DNA of 29,954 nucleotides from a virus. The number at the start of each line of letters is the position of its first letter. The stretch's first letter is position 1. The notes under the pieces were generated by a model that made no database searches, was not told the DNA's origin, and saw only the letters and a program-made list of their open reading frames with translations. Both the position numbers and the translations under genes were made by a program. Below, piece by piece: positions 1 to 6,234 of the stretch. The stretch covers positions 1-29,954 of IMG/VR virus record IMGVR_UViG_3300028008_000074. One strand, written 5' to 3'.

Positions 1-75
1 TACCGTCAAGCACTAAGGGATGTCACAAGTCAGGCTGGCTTCCCGACAAACGTAACTTGGCCGACTAAACCGTAG
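1..75 (+). CDS. Tail fibre assembly/chaperone protein, C-terminal end (partial)
   Basis: Reading from base 1 gives 24 residues and a TAG stop. The peptide contains YRQALRDVT and ends FPTNVTWPTKP. This tail, with RQALRD followed by a FPxNVxWPxKP ending, is the usual C-terminus of small phage tail fibre assembly or tail assembly chaperone proteins, which help fold or mount fibres. Its place just before other tail genes fits. The rest of the gene lies outside the window, so only the ending supports the call. Confidence 0.6.
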   Translation, partial: YRQALRDVTSQAGFPTNVTWPTKP

Positions 76-84
76 GAGTAACAC

Positions 85-744
85 ATGCTAGGTTTCAGCC
101 CACTAGCGTCTGCCCCACTAGCGGATATTGGGGCTGTTGCAGCTGTTGCATATAACTTAACAGCGGATGCTGGAAGTTTTGCTCTTACTGGTCAAACTGT
201 TGAGTTAAATAAAGCCGCAAAGATATCTGGCAATACAGGATCTTTTACTCTTACAGGTCAAGATGCTGGTATCCTGATTGGGGAAATATTTGAAACAGGC
301 GCGTTTGCATTATCAGGGCAGACTGTTGGTTTAAACAAAGCTGTAAAGCTGTCGGCTGGCACTGGTTCGTTTACCCTAACAGGGAAAAATGTTTCGATTG
401 CTGTTAACGTAAAGCTTGTTGCTGATGTCGGTTCGTTTGCTCTTACAGGCCAAGACGTATCTCTTAAAAGATCTATAACTGAAAGCTTTGGCGCGGGTTC
501 GTTTGCTTTAACTGGTCAAAGCATTGTCTTTAGAAATGGCAAGTTAATTCTTGCAGACGCTGGTAGTTTTGCCTTAACAGGGCAGGATTCTTCTTTAGTT
601 TATATTAAGGCTATTGTCGCCAATCCAGATATAGATGTTGCTACTGAAGCAATAATTTACAGCTCTACTTCTCAGGTTTTAATAACAACAAGTTTCAATG
701 ATGTTATCATTCACGATGATATAGTGTTTGCAAATGTAGCTTAA
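85..744 (+). CDS. Tail-associated repeat protein, seven 22-residue GSFALTGQ repeats
   Basis: A 219-residue protein built mainly of a beta-strand-like repeat with core G-S/A-F-x-L-T/S-G-Q/K. The cores begin near residues 30, 52, 72, 94, 116, 138 and 160, so the period is 22 residues with one unit of 20. A hydrophobic N-terminus of about 25 residues precedes the repeats and a non-repetitive tail of about 45 residues follows. I know this repeat from uncharacterised phage proteins near tail genes, where a virion surface or fibre role is likely but unproven. A GGAG Shine-Dalgarno sits 8 bases before the ATG. It lies between the fibre assembly gene and the BppU-like gene. Confidence 0.7.
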   Translation: MLGFSPLASAPLADIGAVAAVAYNLTADAGSFALTGQTVELNKAAKISGNTGSFTLTGQDAGILIGEIFETGAFALSGQTVGLNKAVKLSAGTGSFTLTGKNVSIAVNVKLVADVGSFALTGQDVSLKRSITESFGAGSFALTGQSIVFRNGKLILADAGSFALTGQDSSLVYIKAIVANPDIDVATEAIIYSSTSQVLITTSFNDVIIHDDIVFANVA

Positions 745-776
745 ACTATTGTAGTTAAGGGAAAAGGACTGAGGTT

Positions 777-1100
777 ATGACATTTTACATAAAGCAAAAT
801 GATACAAGACCCATCTTGTCAGCCACTCTAGTTAATAGTGATGGTAGTGTTCCAGATTTAACTGGCTCTACTGTTGTATTTAAAATGAGAAAGTTGGGTG
901 AGTCTTCAGCTAAGGTAGATGCAGCAGCTGCTATAACTGGGGCAACAACAGGCGATGTGCAGTATACTTGGATTGGTGCTAACACAGATACTGTCGGAAG
1001 CTATGAAGGTGAGATTCAAGTTACTTTTGCTGGTGGCGGGGTGCAGACATATCCAAATAGTAAATACATAGAAATAGAAATTGTGGATGATATAGCATGA
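777..1100 (+). CDS. BppU-like (DUF2479) N-terminal domain protein
   Basis: A 107-residue protein starting MTFYIKQNDTRP, followed by a beta-rich domain with a PDLTGSTVVFKMRK segment and a TVGSYEGEIQVTF strand. This is the pattern of the BppU baseplate upper protein N-terminal domain (DUF2479), a small immunoglobulin-like module. Here it stands alone, with no receptor-binding domain attached. It probably serves as a virion adaptor or decoration. The stop overlaps the next start by four bases (ATGA), so translation is coupled to the small coiled-coil protein downstream. Confidence 0.65.
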   Translation: MTFYIKQNDTRPILSATLVNSDGSVPDLTGSTVVFKMRKLGESSAKVDAAAAITGATTGDVQYTWIGANTDTVGSYEGEIQVTFAGGGVQTYPNSKYIEIEIVDDIA

Positions 1101-1288
1101 CTAAGCAAACTGTTGCCTCGGCACATAATAGAATTGATGCTGTTGAGAAACAGTTAATAGCTATGAAGACTGAGATGGATATCCAATTCAAAGATTTGTT
1201 TAATCGTGTAAAGCGGCTTGAAGCTATTATGATTGCAACAAGTGCATTCATTATTGCTTTGCTTTTGCGAATGAACATGATGAGTTAA
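1097..1288 (+). CDS. Small coiled-coil membrane protein, XhlA-like
   Basis: A 63-residue protein with about 40 charged heptad-like residues (HNRIDAVEKQLIAMKTEMD onward), then one C-terminal membrane helix (about residues 43-60) and a very short tail. This layout matches the haemolysin XhlA-like family, which accompanies phage holins. With the holins and endolysin downstream, a lysis accessory role is likely. It overlaps the previous gene by four bases. Confidence 0.55.
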   Translation: MTKQTVASAHNRIDAVEKQLIAMKTEMDIQFKDLFNRVKRLEAIMIATSAFIIALLLRMNMMS

Positions 1289-1291
1289 GTC

Positions 1292-1753
1292 ATGTTAGCT
1301 GAGTTAGCCGCAGCTAATGCAGCTTATTCAACAATTAAAAAGTTTGTATCTAATGGCAAAGAGGTTAGTGATTTTCTTTCGCCTCTTAAGAATCTCGTTG
1401 GTGCAGAGGAAGACTTAAAAGCTAGAGGCAATCGTAAGAAAGATGGCTTGTTCTCTAAGGTTATGGGCAAGTCTGCTGATGACTTTGATGAGTTTATTGC
1501 ACTGCAACAGATACAAGAACAACGAAAAGAATTAGAATCTCTTTGTCGTTTGTATGGCAAGCCCGGCACTTGGGATTCTTTCTTAGCTTTCGAGGCTAAG
1601 ATGCGCGTTCAGCGAAAGAAGGAGGCTGAGCAAAGGCAGAAACAAATAGCTGCTACAATTAAATATATTTCTTGGGGCGTGATTGCTTCGTTAAGCCTTG
1701 GCGGCTTTGCTGTTCTGTATTTCTTAACTGAATTTCTGAAAGGAATGAGATGA
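1292..1753 (+). CDS. Lysis-region protein with one C-terminal membrane segment
   Basis: A 153-residue protein. It has a short hydrophobic N-terminus, a long charged helical body (residues 20-125, rich in K, E, R and Q), and one membrane helix near residues 127-147, followed by FLKGMR. The order suggests a tail-anchored or C-in membrane protein with a coiled-coil body. I do not recognise a named family, although similar proteins beginning MLAELAAANAA occur in marine phages. The lysis context suggests a spanin-like or holin-modulating role, but no lipobox or signal peptide is visible. It overlaps the next gene by ATGA. Confidence 0.55.
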   Translation: MLAELAAANAAYSTIKKFVSNGKEVSDFLSPLKNLVGAEEDLKARGNRKKDGLFSKVMGKSADDFDEFIALQQIQEQRKELESLCRLYGKPGTWDSFLAFEAKMRVQRKKEAEQRQKQIAATIKYISWGVIASLSLGGFAVLYFLTEFLKGMR

Positions 1754-1956
1754 CAATAGCTATGGAAAAAATATTAGCGTGGAAAATAATGCCACGGATT
1801 ATGATGTTAGTTATGACCATTATGTATATTCGTGTTATAGAATGGTTTATGTCTTTGCCTCAGGATGTGGTCAGCACTCAAGCTACCGCGCTTACAGCAA
1901 CGGTTACAGGCGCTCTAACAGGTGCTTTCGCGGTATGGGTAGGGTCTGAGAAATGA
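1750..1956 (+). CDS. Two-helix membrane protein, putative holin
   Basis: A 68-residue protein with two hydrophobic segments (about 12-34 and 44-64) separated by a short loop, and a charged GSEK end. Small size, two membrane helices and a position before a larger holin and an endolysin fit a holin or antiholin. An AAGGAATGAG ribosome site precedes the ATG at 1750. A second ATG at 1762 is also possible, and such dual starts are known in holins. It overlaps both neighbours by four bases. Confidence 0.5.
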   Translation: MTIAMEKILAWKIMPRIMMLVMTIMYIRVIEWFMSLPQDVVSTQATALTATVTGALTGAFAVWVGSEK

Positions 1957-2297
1957 TTGGTCAGATTATAGGTGCAGTTGGTGGGTTAGCTACTAGCTAT
2001 TTAGATGGTAAGGCTGCTGTTCAGAAGGCTAATGCAGAGATTAAACTCAAGCAAGCTACTGGTGAAATGGACTGGGAGCAGTCAGCAATAGAGGCATCAA
2101 AGGATTCTTGGAAAGATGAGCTATGGACTATAGTTTTTGTAGCTATTCTTTGCATGAACTTTATTCCTTCGATGCAGGATGTAATGGCTGAAGGGTTTGC
2201 TAATTTAGAAACTACACCGCTCTGGGTGCAGTGGGGAATGTATGCTTCAATAGCTGCAAGCTTTGGAATCCGTACAATGAAGGGGTTAAAGAAATGA
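1953..2297 (+). CDS. Holin of the GTA/3TM type
   Basis: A 114-residue protein. The N-terminus is amphipathic (MIGQIIGAVGGLATSYLDGK) and is followed by a charged stretch with KDSWKDE. Two clear membrane helices lie near residues 58-76 and 88-106, and the end is basic (KGLKK). This arrangement, including the KDSWKDEL segment before the first strong helix, matches the holin family first defined in gene transfer agents (Holin_3TMs). It would permeabilise the inner membrane and release the endolysin encoded by the next gene, whose ATG overlaps its stop. Confidence 0.65.
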   Translation: MIGQIIGAVGGLATSYLDGKAAVQKANAEIKLKQATGEMDWEQSAIEASKDSWKDELWTIVFVAILCMNFIPSMQDVMAEGFANLETTPLWVQWGMYASIAASFGIRTMKGLKK

Positions 2298-2749
2298 GTT
2301 TTAAATTATCGCAGCGGAGTCTTGATCGAATGCAAGGCATAGATGAGCGCATGATTTCTGTAGTTAAGTTTGCAATTACTGCAACAAAAACAGACTTTGG
2401 TGTTATTCAAGGCATGCGTACTCTTGAAATGCAGAAGGCGTTAGTAGCTAAGGGCGCTAGTCAGACTATGAAGTCAAAGCATTTAGATGGATTAGCTGTT
2501 GATCTGATGGCTTACATTGAGGGTCGTGGTTCTTGGGAGCTTAATTTGTATGACGATTTAGCTGACGCTATGAAGGAAGGTGCTGAAGCTGCTGGTGTAG
2601 CTGTGCGCTGGGGAGCGGCTTGGCATATAGATGACATCCGCACATGGGATGGCACTATGGAAGAGGCTATGAATGCTTACGTTGATTTACGCAGAAGTCA
2701 GGGGCGAAGGCCATTCATTGACGGCCCTCACTTTGAGTTAATGCTTTAG
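2294..2749 (+). CDS. Endolysin, M15-family L,D-/D-Ala-type peptidase
   Basis: A 151-residue single-domain peptidase, as is normal for phage M15 endolysins. The zinc-ligand pattern is complete: H63 and D70 in SKHLDGLAVD, and H146 in DGPHFEL near the C-terminus. An arginine lies in the upstream GMRT motif at about 42. The family cleaves peptide cross-bridges of peptidoglycan. There is no signal sequence, so export depends on the holin just upstream. I chose the ATG at 2294 because it overlaps the holin stop as ATGA and starts the conserved sequence. An upstream in-frame ATG would overlap the holin heavily. It converges with, and overlaps by 12 bases, the minus-strand gene at 2738. Confidence 0.85.
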   Translation: MSFKLSQRSLDRMQGIDERMISVVKFAITATKTDFGVIQGMRTLEMQKALVAKGASQTMKSKHLDGLAVDLMAYIEGRGSWELNLYDDLADAMKEGAEAAGVAVRWGAAWHIDDIRTWDGTMEEAMNAYVDLRRSQGRRPFIDGPHFELML

Positions 2750-3022
2750 GCTATTAATTTTATCTGCGTGACGAGATAAAGTTTTTAAAGTTAGGGTGCG
2801 AGTGTATCCCATAAAGGACATTCGTCTGCATATGGAGTCTCTGCTCTTACCTTCTAAAGCTAGTCTTATTATTTCTTTTGTTTCTGGCTTGGCATCTTTG
2901 CCGCCCATATAATAATTGGTATTGTTTTGCTTTAAGAATCTGCTTTGGCCATCTCTTTCTTTGGCTCTTTTATTAACTTGCTTTGCGTCTTCAAGCATTG
3001 CAGCTAGTAACTTCTCATTCAT
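2738..3022 (-). CDS. Small helical protein, possible HTH
   Basis: A 94-residue charged protein. The first half is lysine-, arginine- and asparagine-rich (AKERDGQSRFLKQNN). The second half, ETKEIIRLALEGKSRDSICRR followed by a GYTRTLTLKTLSRH segment, resembles a helix-turn-helix reader such as those of the Fis/resolvase type. Its start overlaps the stop of the Fis-like gene upstream (ATGA), so the two are co-translated. I do not recognise a named family. Being last in the leftward block and facing the lysis genes, it could be a late-acting regulator. Confidence 0.5.
   Translation of the reverse strand: MNEKLLAAMLEDAKQVNKRAKERDGQSRFLKQNNTNYYMGGKDAKPETKEIIRLALEGKSRDSICRRMSFMGYTRTLTLKTLSRHADKINSLKH
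2759..2786 (+). terminator. Possible terminator for the rightward lysis/late transcript
   Basis: A perfect 7-bp inverted repeat, TTTATCT with AGATAAA, has an 8-base loop and is followed by five T residues at 2782-2786. It lies ten bases after the endolysin stop, inside the end of the convergent minus-strand gene. The stem is AT-rich, so its strength is uncertain. Confidence 0.4.
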
Positions 3023-3213
3023 AATTGTTTTCTCCCTTGCTCTACGACAGGCCAGAATATGTTGTTGCGGTGAATAAAATTATTCAATCCAGTTAGCTTT
3101 ACGTCAAGGATTTTTGCTGCTTGTGTTTGAGTGCAACGAGATTTTGCTAGTGCTTTTACTAGCTCTATTTTTTCACGGCGATGCCGAGTTTCTATTTGCT
3201 TCCATGTTTCCAT
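3019..3213 (-). CDS. Fis-family HTH protein
   Basis: A 64-residue protein with RREKIELVKALAKSRCTQTQ followed by AAKILDVKLTGLNNFIHRNN, the form of the Fis C-terminal helix-turn-helix (HTH_8): a helix, a CTQTQAAKIL turn, and a recognition helix. No other domain is present, so it is a bare DNA-binding module. An AAAGGAAAC ribosome site precedes the ATG. It lies just downstream of a strong terminator, so it needs either read-through or its own promoter. It probably regulates transcription or DNA architecture. Confidence 0.6.
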   Translation of the reverse strand: METWKQIETRHRREKIELVKALAKSRCTQTQAAKILDVKLTGLNNFIHRNNIFWPVVEQGRKQL

Positions 3214-3229
3214 GCTGTTTCCTTTGGGT

Positions 3230-3267
3230 AAAAAAAAGCCCCACTTAAGCGGTGAGTTAAGTGAGGC
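3230..3267 (-). terminator. Intrinsic terminator of the recombination operon
   Basis: Inverted repeat of 11 bases with one mismatch (3238-3248 with 3257-3267) around an 8-base loop, followed on the minus strand by eight T residues (A run at 3230-3237). It lies 50 bases after the SSB-like gene and 17 bases before the Fis-like gene, so it separates the recombination genes from the two HTH genes. Confidence 0.8.
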
Positions 3268-3317
3268 AGTTGTGAGGAGGGCAGGACGCCCCTCGAGTTC
3301 TGGAGAACTAATTTAGC

Positions 3318-3689
3318 TTAGAACGGAATGCTATCTTCTGACAAGGGGGAAGATGCAGTTTGTTGACTTTGTTGTTTGTCGCTTATTTGAAAAGACATAT
3401 AAGGTTTACCATCTTTCATGCGTCTCCATCCAGCAATACGTTTCTCCTCACCAACTGGCCCAGAGTAATCGGGTGCTGCATCATTGCCTTTCTTGTCGTT
3501 GTCAAACATGACCGCCATCTTTTGATAGACCTCGACAATGCCACGCCCATCTTTGGTTTGGTCTTTGACAAGAACTACTTTTGAATCTACGCCTTCTACA
3601 TTGACCTTACCTTGTAAGATCATTTGCTGTGTTGGAAATGGTGTGAAGGCTGCGCCTCTATTTGTGTCGTCGTACTGTTGATCTGCCAT
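3318..3689 (-). CDS. SSB-like protein with acidic SEDSIPF tail
   Basis: A 123-residue protein. The middle contains beta-strand segments such as VDSKVVLVKDQTKDGRGIVE, and near residues 88-103 AGWRRMKDGKPYMSFQI, a strand pattern seen in small OB-fold single-strand DNA-binding proteins. A low-complexity Q/S/T linker follows and the protein ends SEDSIPF. That ending closely resembles the acidic DDDIPF tip by which bacterial SSB recruits partners. It follows the exonuclease and annealing genes in the same operon, so it probably coats single strands during recombination. The fold is inferred, and the tail is plain in the sequence. Ribosome site CAGGAG. Confidence 0.5.
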   Translation of the reverse strand: MADQQYDDTNRGAAFTPFPTQQMILQGKVNVEGVDSKVVLVKDQTKDGRGIVEVYQKMAVMFDNDKKGNDAAPDYSGPVGEEKRIAGWRRMKDGKPYMSFQISDKQQSQQTASSPLSEDSIPF

Positions 3690-3785
3690 GCTTCTGGCTC
3701 CTGTTTTAAAGTTAGTGGGCGGTTCTTGGGAAACCTGCCGCCCTTCAGGCTCTTAAACCCACTAGGATATAGTGTGTCCCAAGAA
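3690..3785 (-). other. Structured gap between annealing protein and SSB-like genes
   Basis: This 96-base gap contains a perfect 9-bp inverted repeat (TTCTTGGGA at 3723-3731 and TCCCAAGAA at 3777-3785) enclosing smaller stems such as CCTG/CAGG. A GGGCGG/CCGCCC pair competes with it. An open frame of 71 codons (3620-3835, minus strand) also runs through it. It could be an attenuator, a processing site or a small overlapping gene, and I cannot decide which. Confidence 0.35.
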
Positions 3786-4235
3786 TTACCATCCGTTGCT
3801 TTTGTTACCACTGTCTTGATCATACTTGTTGCCATCCATCTTACCTAAGAAGATGTCAGCATCACAGCCAATGTGCGACAGTGCTTTGGTTAGGCCATCA
3901 GTAATAGCCATCTTCGGTGCATCTTCAGCCATACGACCCTTAGCTGCATCAAAGAACTTACGGCACCCTGTGAAGGGGCCAAATGAATTTGCTGGCGATG
4001 TATGCCAGACAGTAACATGCGCTAGCACAGCGCTGTCTCCGTTGCTTACAGGCACAATCTCTGTTGTGTTGTGCCAGCCCCAGCCATCACCGACTGCTCC
4101 AAACTGTTCGGTCATCTTTCTGACTTGGTATTGCGGGTCGATGGCGGTGAATGATCGGCTTCCGAAGCTAACCTTCTTCAGATATTTGGGGTCTGAAGAG
4201 GCTAGCTTGTTCCAGATGTCGAGGTTATTAGTCAT
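3786..4235 (-). CDS. Single-strand annealing protein, Rad52/ERF-like
   Basis: A 149-residue protein. The centre has YQVRKMTEQFGAVGDGWGW (about 36-54), then strands with AHVTVWH, and a conserved ending KMAITDGLTKALSHIGCDAD followed by IFLGKMDGNKY. The (K/D)xAxTDGLxKALxxxGxxADxxLGxxD signature is typical of phage annealing proteins related to Rad52/Sak and ERF. These bind single-stranded DNA and pair it with complementary DNA. The gene begins 2 bases after the YqaJ-type exonuclease ends, the classic exonuclease-annealase pair. An AAGGAG ribosome site precedes the ATG. The protein is short for the family and ends soon after the core. Confidence 0.7.
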   Translation of the reverse strand: MTNNLDIWNKLASSDPKYLKKVSFGSRSFTAIDPQYQVRKMTEQFGAVGDGWGWHNTTEIVPVSNGDSAVLAHVTVWHTSPANSFGPFTGCRKFFDAAKGRMAEDAPKMAITDGLTKALSHIGCDADIFLGKMDGNKYDQDSGNKSNGW

Positions 4236-4237
4236 TG

Positions 4238-5005
4238 TTAGGTTCTCCTTATTATGCGGAGTGATCCCCGCTTGTCTCGTTTGATTGTAAGGTGGTCGCA
4301 GTAAACTTCTCGTTCGTTACTACTGACCATGTTTTTGAGATCCTTCTTTGCGTTCTCGAACACGCGGTTATGTTCGTACCCGTTGATGTAGGTAATTGCT
4401 GCGTCGATGAATTGGTTGTCTGTGCTGGCGTCTCGCTTGACCATGTTGTCCACCTCAACCTTGTCAATGGAGATGTCTGGCGTTTGAATACCAATCGGTT
4501 CTTCGTCGCGTACAACGTAACCCCAGAAGTCTGACACCACTGCCCACATAGAATTGAAATACTTGTGGTTGTACGAGACATAGGTTGATTCCCATTTGCT
4601 GTTGCCAAAAATTACTGAGAAGTATGCACCATCTGTATCTGACAAGTAGCAGTACAATTGTATCTGCGGCATGTAGTATTCAATAATGTCATCTATATTT
4701 TTGTATGGATTTGTGTGCTTGGCTTCAACAATACGAGATCCCCAGCGAGCATCTATCATGCCTTTAGCTGGCACAGTGCCAATCATATCTTCTAGTTCTT
4801 CTTGATGCCCAGACAATACGCAATCATGCTCTTGTTCAAACCATTTAAGATTGAAGTCTTCAGTCCAGCTACCAAGCTGTACTGCAATATTGCGAGACAA
4901 GTCGTCTGACTCTACGCGACCAGTCTTGATCTGCCATAGCTCAAGCCAGTTACCTTGCATGATTTTTACGCAGTCACTGCCGCCTATGAAACCTTTGCGG
5001 TTCAT
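4238..5005 (-). CDS. YqaJ/lambda-exo-type PD-(D/E)XK exonuclease
   Basis: A 255-residue nuclease. It shows the family motifs in order: GGSD at 8-11, LW..KTGR at 23-30, E49 in LGSWTEDFN, D85 in GMIDARWG, the E94-x-K96 catalytic pair in VEAKHT, and the PQIQLYCYLS helix after 130. YqaJ-type enzymes degrade one strand from double-strand ends and hand the product to an annealing protein. That partner is the next gene, two bases on. It is the first gene behind the promoter-operator at 5049-5077. Ribosome site AAAGGAG. Length and motifs look complete. Confidence 0.8.
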   Translation of the reverse strand: MNRKGFIGGSDCVKIMQGNWLELWQIKTGRVESDDLSRNIAVQLGSWTEDFNLKWFEQEHDCVLSGHQEELEDMIGTVPAKGMIDARWGSRIVEAKHTNPYKNIDDIIEYYMPQIQLYCYLSDTDGAYFSVIFGNSKWESTYVSYNHKYFNSMWAVVSDFWGYVVRDEEPIGIQTPDISIDKVEVDNMVKRDASTDNQFIDAAITYINGYEHNRVFENAKKDLKNMVSSNEREVYCDHLTIKRDKRGSLRIIRRT

Positions 5006-5048
5006 TTAGTTCTCCTTTGTAACCATTTAAATGGCTTTCTATTTGTAC

Positions 5049-5077
5049 ACTCTACTGCATATGCGCAGCTTACTCAA
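5049..5077 (-). promoter_or_regulatory. Promoter with embedded 14-bp palindrome (site C)
   Basis: On the minus strand TTGAGT (5072-5077) and TAGAGT (5049-5054) are 17 bases apart. The spacer holds CTGCGCATATGCAG (5055-5068), which matches the palindromes at 6236-6249 and 8113-8126. It lies 44 bases before the exonuclease ATG, so binding there would block expression of the recombination operon. Confidence 0.5.
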
Positions 5078-5327
5078 GGTATTTTTTGAAGTCAGCGTGG
5101 TGTAAGTCAGTAAGCTCAAGAAGTTTTTTCTTTTGTTCGCCTTTAAGATATGACTCACCAACAGGCTCACCATTTTTAATGCGCTTGGCTATAATTTCAT
5201 ACTCATCTAGTACATAAGAATATTTCTTGTATTCTTTAGCATAGTGTGGTGAGCTTGTGGCTTTGGTAATGTGTGCATCCCACACGCTGCTAGCTACAGC
5301 AGTGCCTATTGATTTAGGTTTTTTCAT
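5070..5327 (-). CDS. Small early protein of unknown function
   Basis: An 85-residue basic, mostly helical protein (MKKPKSIGTAVASSVWDAH, then Y- and K-rich segments ending LHHADFKKYLE). I recognise no family. The ATG overlaps the stop of the HTH protein upstream (ATGA), showing an operon. It ends inside the -35 region of the exonuclease promoter. Confidence 0.55.
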   Translation of the reverse strand: MKKPKSIGTAVASSVWDAHITKATSSPHYAKEYKKYSYVLDEYEIIAKRIKNGEPVGESYLKGEQKKKLLELTDLHHADFKKYLE

Positions 5328-5521
5328 GGCTTGTAATACTCCGCTACTTTTTTACCGTTTGCTAGCTCAATCATATTTTTTTCTACATGAAAGCCAGAAG
5401 TTTTTAGCTCAGATATTCTGGCTGACAATCTAAAGCAGCCATATAAATCTAATGCTCCCAACGAAGTTAAGGTATGACCTTTTTCAAGGTGAGCTTTTAT
5501 CATTTTGTTTTGTGATTCCAT
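5324..5521 (-). CDS. Winged-helix/HTH_39-like protein
   Basis: A 65-residue protein. The run IKAHLEKGHTLTSLGALDLY and then GCFRLSARISELKTSGFHVE is the common phage HTH_39 pattern. In it, GxxLTxxxALxxxGCxRLxARIxxLxxxG forms a helix-turn-helix plus wing. Members are small phage DNA-binding proteins of uncertain target. Ribosome site GGAGAAC. It overlaps the resolvase-like gene by 38 bases at its start and the next gene by four at its end. Confidence 0.65.
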   Translation of the reverse strand: MESQNKMIKAHLEKGHTLTSLGALDLYGCFRLSARISELKTSGFHVEKNMIELANGKKVAEYYKP

Positions 5522-5837
5522 TTGCGTTCTCCATGAATGTTAGGAATTGTTCGCCAGTCATTATGACTAACGTTTGCGGACTGCCTGTCCGTCTTTTGTA
5601 AAAAGCAATGTCTCGCTTATCTAATACTGTGTATGGACTGGGGAAGTTAGACTTGTCTCTATACTTTACTTCTCCCACCAGTTCTTGACCGAAGAGTTCG
5701 AGTTTGATGTCTCCGCTATACTCTCCTCCCAAACTGCCTGAGAGGGGTTGCCTCTTGGCTTTGATACCCGCTTTCGTAAGCCAGTCGACGAACCACTTTT
5801 CGTGGTAAGTTCCTTTGTTCTTGTTACGGTTTGCCAC
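5484..5837 (-). CDS. Holliday-junction-resolvase-like PD-(D/E)XK nuclease
   Basis: A 117-residue protein with the compact archaeal-resolvase-like nuclease pattern: E13 in the first helix (YHEKWFVDWL), a QPLSGS loop, D43 in SGDIKLEL, and the E56-x-K58 pair in GEVKYR. A hydrophobic strand (QTLVIMTGEQF) follows. It probably cuts branched DNA during recombination or before packaging. The start is GTG at 5837, chosen for the GAGGAGGACAA ribosome site directly upstream. Its first 170 bases overlap the zinc-motif gene in another frame. Confidence 0.6.
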   Translation of the reverse strand: MANRNKNKGTYHEKWFVDWLTKAGIKAKRQPLSGSLGGEYSGDIKLELFGQELVGEVKYRDKSNFPSPYTVLDKRDIAFYKRRTGSPQTLVIMTGEQFLTFMENANGITKQNDKSSP

Positions 5838-5974
5838 TTGTCCTCCTCATAGCAATGAAGGCAGACGTACCAATGTTTCTCGTATGTACCGCCGCTATTG
5901 TTTTTAAGTATTGCAACGAACCAAGTTGTTTCTGTTTCGCAAGCAATGCAGTTAATAGCTTGTGCTTTTTTCAA
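5666..5974 (-). CDS. Zinc-motif protein overlapping the nuclease gene
   Basis: A 102-residue frame starting with TTG, which overlaps the stop of the HTH gene (TTGA). Residues 1-45 look genuine: two CxxC pairs, C9/C12 and C38/C41, separated by 25 residues with aromatic and beta-strand character, typical of a small zinc ribbon. From about residue 47 on, the frame overlaps the nuclease gene. That part is S-, T- and R-rich and less protein-like. No strong ribosome site is seen, so translation may be coupled. I am sure of the ribbon and less sure of the C-terminal half. Confidence 0.5.
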   Translation of the reverse strand: MKKAQAINCIACETETTWFVAILKNNSGGTYEKHWYVCLHCYEEDKWQTVTRTKELTTKSGSSTGLRKRVSKPRGNPSQAVWEESIAETSNSNSSVKNWWEK

Positions 5975-6234
5975 GCTTTAAACTTAGATCTAATTGAAAT
6001 GTTCTTGCGCTTTGATGGGCCTACTTTCTTTGCGTGTTCTCTCATTTCATTAGCCTTGTGTAGATACTCAATAGCATTTGAAACTTTACTTGCTGTTTCA
6101 TATCTAAGCTCAGACACTAAGTTTATTGTACGATAGTAAGTTGAGGTTGGTACATCAGCTTGCTTGAATGCTTTAAGCAAAGGGATATTGCACCCCTCTG
6201 CTTTGTCTTCTAGATATTTGAGATATGATTTCAT
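5971..6234 (-). CDS. HTH regulator, repressor-like, probably leaderless
   Basis: An 87-residue protein. KAFKQADVPTSTYYRTINLV gives a turn-and-recognition-helix pattern like Cro/CI-type or plasmid-regulator HTH domains. It is followed by an amphipathic helix region (ASKVSNAIEYLHKANEMREH) and a basic end. The ATG at 6234 has no Shine-Dalgarno. In-frame codons upstream run directly into TAA, so no earlier start exists. A consensus -35 and a -10 lie so that transcription would begin at the ATG, with a palindrome covering both. This layout recalls lambda cI at PRM. It is the best candidate for the protein that binds the CTGC...GCAG palindromes. Confidence 0.6.
   Translation of the reverse strand: MKSYLKYLEDKAEGCNIPLLKAFKQADVPTSTYYRTINLVSELRYETASKVSNAIEYLHKANEMREHAKKVGPSKRKNISIRSKFKA

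Noticed and set aside
3826-4284. 152-codon plus-strand frame
   Set aside because: It is antisense to the annealing-protein gene, which has a conserved signature and ribosome site.
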